Below are positions 1-9,277 of a stretch of 64,000 bases of DNA, one piece after another (positions within the stretch are counted from its first letter, which is position 1; each line of letters starts with the position of its first letter). The position numbers and the translations under genes were made by a program. The stretch is from Maribacter litoralis (GTDB taxonomy: Bacteria > Bacteroidota > Bacteroidia > Flavobacteriales > Flavobacteriaceae), in the NCBI RefSeq assembly GCF_003075045.1, contig NZ_QCZD01000002.1, positions 558,001 through 622,000 on the forward strand, written 5' to 3'. The notes beneath the pieces are model-generated. The model was not told the origin of the DNA and did not search any database. It was given only the letters and a program-made list of their open reading frames with translations.

Positions 1-70
1 TTTGGCTAATCGCTTTTTATTCAAATAATAACCAAAGCCGAATCGGTAGCAAAAATTAAAACCAAGCAAA

Positions 71-583
71 ATGAGCAAATTAATACTAACAGCACTAAGC
101 ATAATTTTTGCTTGTAATTCTATTTTTGGGCAAACTGGCCAAGAAAAATATGCGAAAGATGTAAAATCTATAGCTGCAATAATTAATGCATATTACGATG
201 TTGTATCTGGGTCAAGTAATGAGCCATGGGAATTTGAAAGAGATAAGTATATTCATTCAGAAAATGCTGTAATCACAAGACTGGATGAAAATGGAATTGC
301 AGAATCACATACTCTTGAAGCGGAATACATACCAATAGGATTATTACCGAAAGGGGATTTTTTCGAAAAGGAACTTAAAAGAAAGGTTAGCAAATACGGA
401 AATATTGCACAAGTTTGGAGTGCATTTGAAATACGAACTGACCCAAATACGGAATCTGATATTAGAGGACTGAATAGTGTTCAGCTTCATTATGAAAACG
501 GAAGATGGTGGATCGATAGTTGGACTTGCGAAATGGAATCTGAAAAAAGTGCTGTGGTGACTGATTTTATGGAGAATGAATAA
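71..583 (+). CDS. Secreted NTF2/SnoaL-like protein
   Basis: The 170-residue product begins with a clear Sec signal peptide (Lys near the start, hydrophobic core to about residue 17, then NSIFGQ as a likely cleavage region). The rest has the pattern of a nuclear-transport-factor-2-like cone fold: an N-terminal helix with a YYDVVSG stretch, then beta strands ending in a tryptophan-rich GRWWIDSWTCE strand near the C terminus. In Bacteroidota such exported NTF2-like proteins are common and mostly of unknown function. No catalytic residues can be assigned. The ATG is the first in-frame start and places the signal peptide correctly. It opens a run of short co-oriented accessory genes. The family call is by overall pattern only. 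Confidence 0.6.
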   Translation: MSKLILTALSIIFACNSIFGQTGQEKYAKDVKSIAAIINAYYDVVSGSSNEPWEFERDKYIHSENAVITRLDENGIAESHTLEAEYIPIGLLPKGDFFEKELKRKVSKYGNIAQVWSAFEIRTDPNTESDIRGLNSVQLHYENGRWWIDSWTCEMESEKSAVVTDFMENE

Positions 584-672
584 AATTTTAGCTAACACAA
601 CAGTGCCTACATATCTGCAAGAAAGTAGGGCTGAAAAGTGGTGCATATAATCTACCAACTAACCAAAAATAA

Positions 673-1272
673 ATGGGTTTCGAAATTCTGAACACAAAAA
701 TTCAATTAGAAAACGAAAGAGTTTTACTTCTCCCTTTTGAGAATAAAAGGAACCAAGAACTCAAAGAAATAATTTTCGAAAATGAGATTTGGGCCTATAT
801 GGGCATGCAGATGCGAAACGAAATGGAATTCAATAATTATGTTTCAAATACCATTGAAGATAAAGCCAATGGTATTTGTTATCCCTTCATCATTATTGAT
901 AAAGTAAATAACCGAATTGCAGGGAGTACTAGATATGGCTATTTGAATCGAGGAAGTCAAAAATGCGAAATTGGATGGACTTGGTACGGAAAGGAGTTTC
1001 AAGGAACCGGACTAAATAAAGCTTGTAAGTTTGAATTATTAAAATTCGGTTTTGAAAAGATCGGATTTCGACGCATACAATTTAGCGCAGATGAAGAGAA
1101 TTTAAGATCTCAAAAAGCTATCGAAAAGCTTGGTGCACAAAAAGAAGGTCTGTTCAGAAATAATTACATCGCTCCAAATGGAGAAAGTAGAAATGATGTT
1201 TATTTCGGTATCATAAAGGTGGATTGGGAATCTCTAAAATCTAAAAATTTTTCTGAATTTAGTACAAGCTAA
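673..1272 (+). CDS. GNAT N-acetyltransferase, RimJ/RimL-like
   Basis: This 199-residue protein matches the RimJ/RimL type of GCN5-related acetyltransferase, which moves an acetyl group from acetyl-CoA to an amine (protein N-terminus or small molecule). Visible landmarks are the N-terminal strand with LENERVLLLPF, the strand EIGWTWYGKEFQGTGLNK holding a variant of the acetyl-CoA pyrophosphate-binding loop, and the C-terminal block SQKAIEKLGAQKEGLFR, the usual end of the fold. The substrate cannot be told. It is a single gene, 89 bases after its neighbour, in an accessory run where another GNAT follows. Such solitary acetyltransferases are often antibiotic or metabolite modifiers, but nothing here shows which. 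Confidence 0.85.
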   Translation: MGFEILNTKIQLENERVLLLPFENKRNQELKEIIFENEIWAYMGMQMRNEMEFNNYVSNTIEDKANGICYPFIIIDKVNNRIAGSTRYGYLNRGSQKCEIGWTWYGKEFQGTGLNKACKFELLKFGFEKIGFRRIQFSADEENLRSQKAIEKLGAQKEGLFRNNYIAPNGESRNDVYFGIIKVDWESLKSKNFSEFSTS

Positions 1273-1381
1273 AATGGCAGAACGCTAAAGCGAGTTACAG
1301 CATGGTAAAAAAGTGTAGTTTAATCGCAGAAATGAAAGTAAGTATATAAAAATGGTTTGTATGTAAGCGAAAAGTAAGTAT

Positions 1382-1897
1382 GTGAAAATCTGTAACTATA
1401 CTTATACTACATTATTTAATATAATTGATTTGAAGACTTTAGAAACACAAAGAAATGAGTTTGTCATTTCAACTGATAAGGATAAATTAGATGTTTTAAG
1501 CATCCACAAATTTCTATCAAACGAAACGGACTGGGCTTACGGAATTCCAATTCATACTTTAAAAACTTCTATTGAAAACTCCTTAAATTTTGGGCTTTAT
1601 CACGAAAAGAAACAAATTGGTTTTGCTAGAATAATTTCAGACTTTGCTACTATTGCCTATTTAGGAGATGTTTATATTCTAAAGGAATATAGAGGAAAGG
1701 GATTAAGTAAATGGCTGATAAATGAAATAATGGAGCATCCTAATTTACAAGGATTAAGACGTTGGATCTTATTGACCAATACTGCAGAATGGCTATATAA
1801 AAAGTACGGTTTTACCGAGATAGCTAATCCTGAATTTTATATGGAAAAGCATGACTCTAATGTGTATTCGGAAATAAATGCTAATACCAAACGTTGA
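1382..1897 (+). CDS. GNAT N-acetyltransferase
   Basis: The 171-residue product is a short GNAT of the type with an STDKDKLDVLSIHKFLS start and a DVYILKEYRGKGLSKWL block, where RGKGLS is the acetyl-CoA loop. The C-terminal ANTAEWLYKKYGF-like segment (residues about 138-152) is also typical of this subgroup. No ATG lies in a suitable place: the frame opens with GTG, and homologues usually begin close to the STDKDKLD segment, so a TTG at 1430 is an alternative start. Substrate unknown. It lies alone, 109 bases after the previous acetyltransferase, to which it is only distantly similar. Confidence 0.82.
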   Translation: MKICNYTYTTLFNIIDLKTLETQRNEFVISTDKDKLDVLSIHKFLSNETDWAYGIPIHTLKTSIENSLNFGLYHEKKQIGFARIISDFATIAYLGDVYILKEYRGKGLSKWLINEIMEHPNLQGLRRWILLTNTAEWLYKKYGFTEIANPEFYMEKHDSNVYSEINANTKR

Positions 1898-1990
1898 TCT
1901 TATTGAATACAAGACAAATGCAAGTCATAAGATTTGGTAAAATTAAATCTTGATTTAAATTCTATTTTAAAACATCAATAAATAATAAGT

Positions 1991-2857
1991 ATGAAGTTAA
2001 AACTGTTGGCTATATTTCTTTCAATGATAATGATATCATGTAATAGTTTTTCGAATAAAATTCTTGAGAATAGTTGGGCTCAAGATAATTTAAAAGGTAA
2101 AGTTAAAACCTTTGAAGAAGTAAGTTCTAATGTAAACAAACTAAAGGGTAGAACAGAAAAGAAAACATTTTTTAATGAGTATAATAAGAAAGGATATGCT
2201 ATAGAAAAAAGGGATTATAGACTTCAGAATAAAACTATTTTCAAATATGATAACAAAGGGAACATGGTTCAGAGACTAGTCTATAGTTTAACTGACCATG
2301 GTTCTGGTCCATTAGCAGAAAGAATTTTTGAATATGATGAAGAAGGAAATCTTGTTACAACCAAATGGTCTAGTTCATATAGCCAGGGAAAGTGGATGTA
2401 TAAGTATGACGAGAACGGAAACCAAACCGAATTTATAGTACACCACAGAGGTAAGGTTTATAAAAGAACTAATTATAAGTATAATGAAAAAGGTAAAGTC
2501 ATTGAGGAAACACTCTACAATACAGATGATCTACTAGTGGAAAGAGCTATTTTTGACTATGACGAAAATGGAAATAAAATATTGATTAAAATGTTTGCGC
2601 CAGATGAAAGATTAAAATTTAGGTCAACTTATAAATATGATGATAGAAATAATAGGATAGAGGAGATTAACTTTCTAAAATTTGGAGATGATAAAGCAAA
2701 TCTTGAATATGCTATTGCAAATGATCTAGATAAATATAAAGAACATTTTACTTTTACCTATGAATACGATAATGAAGGCAACTGGATAAAAAAAACCAAA
2801 TATAATAATGGGGAGGTAGTCTTTGTTTCTGAGCGTGAATATACCTATTATGAATAA
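1991..2857 (+). CDS. YD-repeat (RHS-like) lipoprotein
   Basis: The 288-residue protein has a lipoprotein signal: a hydrophobic stretch followed by the lipobox MISC with Cys 17, so it should be a lipid-anchored envelope protein. The body consists of irregular repeats of the form FxYDxxGNxxxxxxY (FKYDNKGNM, FEYDEEGNL, YKYDENGNQ, YKYNEKGKV, FDYDENGNK, YKYDDRNNR, YEYDNEGNW), the YD/RHS repeat that builds beta strands in RHS shells. It lacks any C-terminal toxin domain and is far too short to be an RHS toxin. A paralogue lies at 3879-4781 with the same opening LKGKVKTFEE/LTGKVKSVKE. Function unknown; an immunity or surface-binding role is only a guess. Confidence 0.75.
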   Translation: MKLKLLAIFLSMIMISCNSFSNKILENSWAQDNLKGKVKTFEEVSSNVNKLKGRTEKKTFFNEYNKKGYAIEKRDYRLQNKTIFKYDNKGNMVQRLVYSLTDHGSGPLAERIFEYDEEGNLVTTKWSSSYSQGKWMYKYDENGNQTEFIVHHRGKVYKRTNYKYNEKGKVIEETLYNTDDLLVERAIFDYDENGNKILIKMFAPDERLKFRSTYKYDDRNNRIEEINFLKFGDDKANLEYAIANDLDKYKEHFTFTYEYDNEGNWIKKTKYNNGEVVFVSEREYTYYE

Positions 2858-3017
2858 TACTACTTTCGAGCAGAGATGATTACAATTTTATATTGAATTA
2901 TGTTGGATTGTAGAAAACATTACTACAAGTAGATTTCTCTTTGAAAATGAAAAGAATTAAGTGCAATTTTCACTAATGTTTTTTAAGCCAAACTTTTACA
3001 AATCATTTTATTAAAAT

Positions 3018-3509
3018 TTGAATCAGTTTAAAAAATACGAAGCTCCACTTACGGAAGATGACTTGAAAATTATTCGCTCAAAAAGCAAAAAATCTAATGT
3101 GGCATGGTTTATTGCTAACATAGTTTTAGGTGTTATTGCTATAGGATTATTGAAACAGCCAGGGTTTGGATTTATTGAATTTTTAGCTTGTCTCTTTTTT
3201 GTTATTTCATTTATACCATACTTCCGTTTCTTTTATAAAAGCCCAACAGAGAGAGATTTAGAGGCGAAAATTAAAGTTTCTACCGAACTAAAAGTAAAAT
3301 ATAAAAGAAGAAATATGGATAACTTCCATCATTATGAAATAGAATTTGAACAGAACCCGGATTTTGATAAATATGGTCTGTTGAAAAAAGATTTTGAAAA
3401 AGTAAATGTGGGTGATGTAATTTATATAGAGTTCTCAAAATATGGTCGTTGGATTTTAAAAATGGAATGTAATGATGAAGACATTGAAAATCCATTTTAT
3501 GTTAAGTAA
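3018..3509 (+). CDS. Small membrane protein, unknown function
   Basis: I do not recognise this 163-residue protein. It has a basic N terminus, two hydrophobic segments (about residues 28-46 and 50-70) forming a likely helical hairpin, and a soluble C-terminal domain of about 85 residues rich in beta-like and charged segments, ending in a GDVIYIEFSKYGRWIL strand. This hairpin plus small beta domain recalls DUF3592-type proteins but I cannot confirm that. The only start compatible with the whole protein is TTG at 3018, since no internal ATG occurs before the second half. It sits between two YD-repeat paralogues with another small membrane protein. Confidence 0.6.
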   Translation: MNQFKKYEAPLTEDDLKIIRSKSKKSNVAWFIANIVLGVIAIGLLKQPGFGFIEFLACLFFVISFIPYFRFFYKSPTERDLEAKIKVSTELKVKYKRRNMDNFHHYEIEFEQNPDFDKYGLLKKDFEKVNVGDVIYIEFSKYGRWILKMECNDEDIENPFYVK

Positions 3510-3546
3510 AATCGTTCTTCGTGACAGAAGATTTTAAACTGTATTT

Positions 3547-3828
3547 ATGAGTTCAAAAAAACTATTGATTCTTTATTTTCTATTGACCTTATCTGGTGGC
3601 CTAATTATATTTGTTAAACTAAGCTATTTTATATGGCAGTCAAAATCAGATTATTTAATGGATGTTGGTATAGGTCTACTGGCATTGGCAGGTCTACTAG
3701 CATTGTATACTTGTATATTAACTTCAATAAACCTATACACCACTCTTAAATTTGAATGGACGTGGGTAGTAAGTACTTTTTTAACAATCTTAAATATTGC
3801 GGTATTCGCTTACTATTTTAATTCTTAA
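3547..3828 (+). CDS. Small three-segment membrane protein
   Basis: A 93-residue, almost wholly hydrophobic protein with three likely transmembrane helices at about residues 7-27, 36-60 and 70-90. No family is recognised and no catalytic motif is seen. The ATG lies 38 bases after the preceding membrane protein gene and the gene points the same way, so the two may be co-transcribed. Its position between two YD-repeat proteins suggests a shared accessory module, though there is no direct evidence for a joint function. Confidence 0.55.
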   Translation: MSSKKLLILYFLLTLSGGLIIFVKLSYFIWQSKSDYLMDVGIGLLALAGLLALYTCILTSINLYTTLKFEWTWVVSTFLTILNIAVFAYYFNS

Positions 3829-3878
3829 GTAATATTGAAATGTACATAAGGCAAACTTAAGTATAAGATTATCTAGAT

Positions 3879-4781
3879 ATGAAAAGACTATTTCTGTATA
3901 TATTTTTTGCGACATCAATTTGTAACGCACAACAAACTAAAATGAGGGAAAATAATAAAACCGATTTGGAAAAATTAAACTTAACGGGAAAAGTAAAAAG
4001 TGTAAAAGAGTTCACCCAAATCAGCACTAATAAAGACTCTCTCATTTTAGATACCGAGAAGGAGTTTAATGTAAATGGTTTTTTAATAAAAGAAACCGTC
4101 TATTCTTACGGAAATATACATAGTACTACGGAATACAATTATATTAATGATAAATTAAACACGGAAACTGAAAAAATAATTGGACCAAACGGCTATACTA
4201 CCGTTACAAATTATTTTTATAAGGAAAATGAAATAGAAAGCAAAAGTTTTGAAGATGATGAATTGGTAGAATCATCTATTCTAAAAATGGATAAATATAA
4301 CAATGTTGTTTACTCAAAAAATAACAATAATTTATTTGGTACATTCTGCGAGAAAAACTTTGTTTATAACCAAAATAACCAATTAACAACAATGACAGAA
4401 AGCTGTTATAACGAAGATGGTAAAAATTATGGTAACACTATTACGTATACCTATGTAGATGGTTTATTGCAAAAGATGAAGCATTCCAATACAATTACAA
4501 ATGATGAAGTTGGATTTGAGGAACGTTACGCTTATGACAGTTCTAATAATTGTAAAGAAATAAAGGTTTATATAAACAATGTTCTCGAAAGTAGGCAATC
4601 TATGACCTATAAAAACGGTTTACTCGAGGAACATTATTTTACTGAGAAAGGAAAGGAAACAAAGTCTATAATTTATAAGTATGACAGTAAAAAAAATGTG
4701 AATATGAAAACTATTAATGAAGTGGGCTCGGTAGCAACGATTACCACAGTTTACATTTATGAAATGGAATACTACAAATAA
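3879..4781 (+). CDS. YD-repeat (RHS-like) secreted protein, paralogue
   Basis: This 300-residue protein has a signal peptide (hydrophobic core to about residue 14, then CNAQQ) and a body of degenerate YD-like repeats (EYNYINDK, YFYKENE, FVYNQNNQ, YTYVDGLL, YAYDSSNN, YKYDSKKN). It shares with the protein at 1991-2857 the motif L-x-GKVKSVKE near residue 35 and the general repeat plan, so the two are paralogues, this one more degenerate and richer in Asn and Lys. Whether Cys 16 is lipidated is unclear because the following residues fit signal peptidase I cleavage equally well. Function unknown. DNA here is notably AT-rich compared with the genes to the right. Confidence 0.68.
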   Translation: MKRLFLYIFFATSICNAQQTKMRENNKTDLEKLNLTGKVKSVKEFTQISTNKDSLILDTEKEFNVNGFLIKETVYSYGNIHSTTEYNYINDKLNTETEKIIGPNGYTTVTNYFYKENEIESKSFEDDELVESSILKMDKYNNVVYSKNNNNLFGTFCEKNFVYNQNNQLTTMTESCYNEDGKNYGNTITYTYVDGLLQKMKHSNTITNDEVGFEERYAYDSSNNCKEIKVYINNVLESRQSMTYKNGLLEEHYFTEKGKETKSIIYKYDSKKNVNMKTINEVGSVATITTVYIYEMEYYK

Positions 4782-4843
4782 GAACCTAACTTTAGGAAAT
4801 ACAGAATTATAAAAGATAATAGTAACATGAATTGCATAAGAGA

Positions 4844-5221
4844 ATGAAGGTAACACCAGAGAAAAATGAAAAGGTTGCAAATATGATATTTGCCTCTATT
4901 TATCCGCTATACTTAAACAGATTAGAGAAAAATGGGCGAACAAAAGAAGAACTCAACCAGGTGTTAGAATGGTTTACTGGTTTTGATGAAGATACATTAC
5001 AGGAACTTATTGATGAGAAGGTAACGTTTAGAATGTTTTTTGAAAAAGCTAAAATTCACCCCAATGAATATTTGGTCAAAGGTGTTGTTTGCGGTTATCG
5101 CATTGAAGAAATAGAGGAGGAGTTTGAAGTATACAAACGCTGTAGGCAAATGGAAAAGCTTATTGATGAATTGGCGAAAGGTCGTAAAATGGAGAAGATT
5201 TTACGAGTAGAAAAGAAATAA
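4844..5221 (+). CDS. DUF2200 family protein
   Basis: The product (125 residues from the ATG) matches the DUF2200 family of small cytoplasmic proteins. Shared landmarks are the N-terminal MIFASIYPLYLNRLEKNGR block, the FTGFDEDTLQELI segment, the VKGVVCGYRIEEIE strand and the C-terminal MEKLIDELAKGRKMEKIL signature. The family is widespread and its biochemical role is not known to me. A TTG at 4832 would add four residues (MHKR), but the ATG at 4844 fits the family start better. It has no signal peptide. It follows the YD-repeat gene on the same strand by about 60 bases without an obvious terminator between them. Confidence 0.85.
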   Translation: MKVTPEKNEKVANMIFASIYPLYLNRLEKNGRTKEELNQVLEWFTGFDEDTLQELIDEKVTFRMFFEKAKIHPNEYLVKGVVCGYRIEEIEEEFEVYKRCRQMEKLIDELAKGRKMEKILRVEKK

Positions 5222-5455
5222 TTCCAGCTTCAAATGCATGTAAAAATTCTTTTTAGAACTTGGCAGAAGATGCAGCTAATTTTTACTCCAAAATGAAGAT
5301 ATAACCTTAAAAGAATTAATCTTCACTACATAAGATAATCGGACTGAATCTTAAGGTCTAAAAGTGATAAACGTTGCTCATAATTTTAATGAAGTTTATG
5401 CATTTATTACTTGGAAGTTTAGTTATTTTCACCCATCAATAGCGCATGTTTTTTG

Positions 5456-5980
5456 ATGCGGAATAGAATATACCAATTTATGAAAAGTCCCGTTCAGCTC
5501 TTATTTATTGTAGTTTCCCTACTTGTTTTTCAGTCTGCCCATACACAAGAAAATATAAAGGATACCCATATTGTAACCACGGTATTTAAAGCATTTAAAG
5601 AGCAGAACGAAAATGTGCTATTAAAAAGCTTGGCTACAAAAGAAGAAATAGATTATCTCATCCCAAAGATTAAGGAATCGCATCCAGATGAGAACATTCC
5701 GGAAGCTGATGAAATAATTGAAGTTTTCAAGACAAGCGCTACCAAGAACTTTAAGGAAATCATAGAAAGAGGAAGTTCTTTTGGTGTAGCGTGGGAAAAT
5801 ATAGTTTTGGAAAAAGCGGAATTTGAATCTAATCCACATGCTAAATTAGGCATAGAAAGAGGGAACATTACGTTGGTATGTGCTAGCAATGACAAAAAAT
5901 TTCTAATAATTTTAAAGAAGTCCTATAAAATTCAAGATACGTGGCGGTTAATGGACAGAATGAAGTTTACCTTATTGTAA
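5456..5980 (+). CDS. Secreted hypothetical protein
   Basis: I do not recognise a family for this protein of about 174 residues. It begins with a basic stretch and a hydrophobic core (LLFIVVSLLVFQSAHTQ), a good Sec signal peptide cleaved near residue 31. The mature part is charged, with an N-terminal helical region (VFKAFKEQNENVLLKSL) and a C-terminal ITLVCASNDKKFLIILK plus DTWRLMDRM pattern that recalls small NTF2- or DUF4878-like periplasmic proteins. Possible starts are ATG 5456 and ATG 5480; the second gives a more usual signal length. It stands alone with 230 bases of empty sequence before it. Confidence 0.55.
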   Translation: MRNRIYQFMKSPVQLLFIVVSLLVFQSAHTQENIKDTHIVTTVFKAFKEQNENVLLKSLATKEEIDYLIPKIKESHPDENIPEADEIIEVFKTSATKNFKEIIERGSSFGVAWENIVLEKAEFESNPHAKLGIERGNITLVCASNDKKFLIILKKSYKIQDTWRLMDRMKFTLL

Positions 5981-6108
5981 CACACTTCTGTACACTATTT
6001 TTTACAGCACACAAATTTGTAATGTATCTTAGATGTACTTGCTAAATATTGGTGAGTTCAAGAATGAAGCTTATTTAAGTTTAATAGATTTGTCTTAAAA
6101 TAATAGGC

Positions 6109-6642
6109 ATGTCGGTTTATCAGAAAATTTCTCAAATTGGTTCTAAGTTCTTTCCACAAAGTAAGCTCTTTAAGTATGGTTTCAACTTATCGCCAATGTA
6201 TAAAAGAAGTACGGCGAAAATCACCGACGTTTCAGACGACCTATTGAATATTACAATAAAGCTACCGATCAGCTGGAAAAACAAGAATTACGTAAATTCT
6301 ATATTCGGTGGTAGTATGTTTGCGGCGGTTGATCCTATACCTATGGTTCAATTAATGAATTTAATCGGTAGTGATTATGTTGTTTGGGATAAATCTGCCG
6401 AAATAAAATTCAAAAGACCGGCAAGGGAAGATTTGTATGCGGAATTTATTTTTACGAAGAACGAGCTCGAAGAAATAAAGACAAAGGTAGCCGAACACAA
6501 AGAATGGGAGATTTTGAAAACCACCCATCTTACCAATAAAGAAATGACTCAGGTTTTCTGCGAGGTACACAAAACAATTTATGTAGCCGATAAAGAGTTT
6601 TATAAGGCGAAACGTAAAAAAGCTAAACCTCAAAAGGAGTAG
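6109..6642 (+). CDS. DUF4442 hot-dog-fold protein
   Basis: The 177-residue product fits the DUF4442 family, predicted thioesterase-like proteins of the hot-dog superfamily. Seen in the sequence: an N-terminal helix with FNLSPMYKRS, the central NSIFGGSMFAAVDPIPMVQLM segment corresponding to the long hot-dog helix, and the strand AEIKFKRPAREDLYAEF. DUF4442 proteins are believed to act on acyl-CoA or related thioesters, but no substrate is known and the usual acidic catalytic residue cannot be assigned with certainty. The C terminus is Lys-rich (KAKRKKAKPQKE). It is a single gene, separated by more than 100 bases from both neighbours. Confidence 0.8.
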   Translation: MSVYQKISQIGSKFFPQSKLFKYGFNLSPMYKRSTAKITDVSDDLLNITIKLPISWKNKNYVNSIFGGSMFAAVDPIPMVQLMNLIGSDYVVWDKSAEIKFKRPAREDLYAEFIFTKNELEEIKTKVAEHKEWEILKTTHLTNKEMTQVFCEVHKTIYVADKEFYKAKRKKAKPQKE

Positions 6643-6848
6643 TTTTAAATTGTAGAGGCAGTGCAATGTGTGTTAAATTCATACTTATCAGAAACAACAA
6701 TCTCAACTTAACTTTTATATACTGTTCAAAAATTTTTTGAGTTAAAAATCATTTGAATTTTTCAGGATTAATTTGGTTTTCTAGTGTTAAAATGAGGTAT
6801 ATTCATTGATTGAAATTTTAATGGTCGGTAATACCCCCTTTTAAACTG

Positions 6849-9137
6849 ATGCTAAAAATGACAACCTTATTCTCAAAAGAGACCATGATGAAGTTGAAAG
6901 CCCTGATCGCTTCCGCAAAAACATATGTTGTACTGTTAATTTTGGCAATAGGGCTTCTATTGTATACCGTGAGCGTAGGTTATAAGCAGGTAAATAGACT
7001 TCATGAAACCGGAGATATGGTTGCGCATACATTAGAGGTGCAGCGTACTATTGTGGAGCTTTCAGCTAAATTCCAAGAGCTGGAGTCCATACAGCTAAAG
7101 GTACTTTTTAAAGAGGATAGTAGTAACTTAAGTGGCATTGTAGTTTCAGAAATGGGGCAGACTTTAGAGAGGTTAAAGCTGCTAACTTCAGATAACCAAG
7201 CCCAGCAAGAGCGAGTAAAGGTCTTGGAGCAATTGCGTGATAAAATTAGTAGCGAGGTAGATACGGTCGAGTCCGCAGATAGTGTTGCTGTCATAGATAG
7301 TTTAGAAGCTAAGGATAGTGTGGTAATCAATTTGGCAAGTAAAAGGTATCAGCGTATTGGTAGAATCTCTAAAATTGTAGAGGAATCTCAGATTCTTAAG
7401 GAGAGAATGCTATCCGAAGAGAATTATTTAATGGTGGCCCGTAAGGAAGAATACACTTCTCAATCATTTTTAACGCCCATGTCATCATTATTGGTGGCAC
7501 TTACGGCATTGATTATTTTCTTAATAGGTTTTATTAGTATTTACAAACAAAAGGGGGAAATAGAAGAAGTAAATAGTCAGGTTTTTATTCAGAATAAAAA
7601 ACTGCAGGAGACGGAAGAGTTTTTAAAAGGGGTGTATAAGAGTTCAAATAATGTGATAAGTCATTTTGAACCCATTCTTGATTCTGAACAAAATGTTATT
7701 GATTTTCAATTTAAATATACCTCAGACGCCATTGAGAAGGTTACCGGCGAAGAACAAGAAGATATTATCGGTGGCTCACTTTTAGAGACATATCCAATGG
7801 TATTGGAGAACGGACTTTTTGAAATCATGAAAGAGTGTTTTGTAAGTGGCAAAACCCAAGAACATGAGAGTATCTACACTTTTGAAGGTCAAAACAAATA
7901 TATATTCAACACCATTGTAAAATCAGCCAACGGTATTACCAATACGGCATGGGACACCACTAAGGTTAAAGAGGCCGAAAAGAATCTGCAAAAGCTCAAT
8001 GAAGATCTAAGCCTTCAAAACACCATTTTTAAAGAAGCTGAACATGTTGCCGGGGTAGGTAGCTTTATATGGTATCTTGATGATGGTAGCGCTACGGTTT
8101 CAGATAATTTTTATAGAATTCTTGGGGTAAAGCCCAATAGTTTCGAGGTTACTTTTGATGCTTACAAAAAGTATGTACACGCAGATGATATCTCCATATT
8201 TGAGTCTTTGGGAGCTACCACGGCAGAAAAGGATAAATCAACCAGTTTTACCTATAGAATTTACAATAAAAAGAAAGGGGTTAGATATTTAGATTTAAAA
8301 GGAAGAAATATAGAGATTGATAACCGACCGGTTTCGGTAGGTATTGTTCAAGATATTACAAGCAGGGTAGAAAAAGATAGGGAACTTATTGAAAGTTATG
8401 AAAAGCTTCAACTAAGTAATGAAGAACTTGAATCTTTTAATAGGGTAGCGAGCCATGATCTTCAAGAACCGCTGAGAAAAATTCAAATGTTCATTTCTCG
8501 AATAGAGGATGATCGAGATAATAGCATGCCTAATTCGGGTTCTGCTTACTTTAATAAAATTAAGTCTGCCACCTTTAGAATGAGGGAGTTGATCCAAAAT
8601 TTACTGTCGTACTCAAGAATAGACAAGATAAATTCTAATTTTGAGCAGATAGATTTAAACCTTACAATTGGCAAGGTTGAAGAAGAACTTTCTCAATTGG
8701 TAAAAGACACTAAAACTGTTATTACTTATAAAAAGCTACCGATAATTCATGGTATTCCGTTTAAAATAGAACAATTGTTTATCAACTTGATCAGCAACTC
8801 CATCAAGTACAGTAAAAAGGATGTTGCGCCTGTAATTACAATTGTTTCGGAGAAAATAAAAAGTCATGCAATTTCTGAGAATTTCGTTAAGAATTCAGAG
8901 TATTATTATAAGTTATCGATAACAGATAATGGTATTGGTTTTGATCCGGAATTTGCAAGTAATATTTTTGAGGTTTTTCAAAGACTGCATTCTAAGAATG
9001 AATATTCAGGTACGGGAATCGGACTTTCAATCTGTAAAAAAATAGTTGAGAAGCATAACGGCTATATACATGCCATTAGTAAAAAAGAAGAAGGTGCCAC
9101 TTTTATTGTTTATCTACCGGTAGATTTTACTAGCTAA
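6849..9137 (+). CDS. Membrane PAS-domain sensor histidine kinase
   Basis: A 762-residue sensor kinase. Two transmembrane helices (about 24-44 and 213-232) enclose a helical periplasmic domain of about 165 residues resembling CHASE3. Then come two PAS domains (about 255-375 and 390-505), a dimerisation/phosphoacceptor helix with ASHDLQEPLRKI, where His 536 is the phosphoacceptor, and a HATPase domain with the N box NLISNSIKYS, the G1 box DNGIGFDP and the G2 box GTGIGLSICKKI. This is the bacteriophytochrome-like HisKA subtype common in Bacteroidota. No receiver domain and no response-regulator gene are adjacent, so the partner is encoded elsewhere. Signal unknown. Confidence 0.93.
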   Translation: MLKMTTLFSKETMMKLKALIASAKTYVVLLILAIGLLLYTVSVGYKQVNRLHETGDMVAHTLEVQRTIVELSAKFQELESIQLKVLFKEDSSNLSGIVVSEMGQTLERLKLLTSDNQAQQERVKVLEQLRDKISSEVDTVESADSVAVIDSLEAKDSVVINLASKRYQRIGRISKIVEESQILKERMLSEENYLMVARKEEYTSQSFLTPMSSLLVALTALIIFLIGFISIYKQKGEIEEVNSQVFIQNKKLQETEEFLKGVYKSSNNVISHFEPILDSEQNVIDFQFKYTSDAIEKVTGEEQEDIIGGSLLETYPMVLENGLFEIMKECFVSGKTQEHESIYTFEGQNKYIFNTIVKSANGITNTAWDTTKVKEAEKNLQKLNEDLSLQNTIFKEAEHVAGVGSFIWYLDDGSATVSDNFYRILGVKPNSFEVTFDAYKKYVHADDISIFESLGATTAEKDKSTSFTYRIYNKKKGVRYLDLKGRNIEIDNRPVSVGIVQDITSRVEKDRELIESYEKLQLSNEELESFNRVASHDLQEPLRKIQMFISRIEDDRDNSMPNSGSAYFNKIKSATFRMRELIQNLLSYSRIDKINSNFEQIDLNLTIGKVEEELSQLVKDTKTVITYKKLPIIHGIPFKIEQLFINLISNSIKYSKKDVAPVITIVSEKIKSHAISENFVKNSEYYYKLSITDNGIGFDPEFASNIFEVFQRLHSKNEYSGTGIGLSICKKIVEKHNGYIHAISKKEEGATFIVYLPVDFTS

Positions 9138-9277
9138 TTAAGAACATTCATCTCACTCGCATTAAGATATTATTCTCGATCCTAGTTGTGGGAACTCTTT
9201 GGTAGGTATTTCTCAAGTTTATTTAAAGCTCCAAATTAAATGGTATTTTTAAAAATATACTAGAATATGGTAATGCT

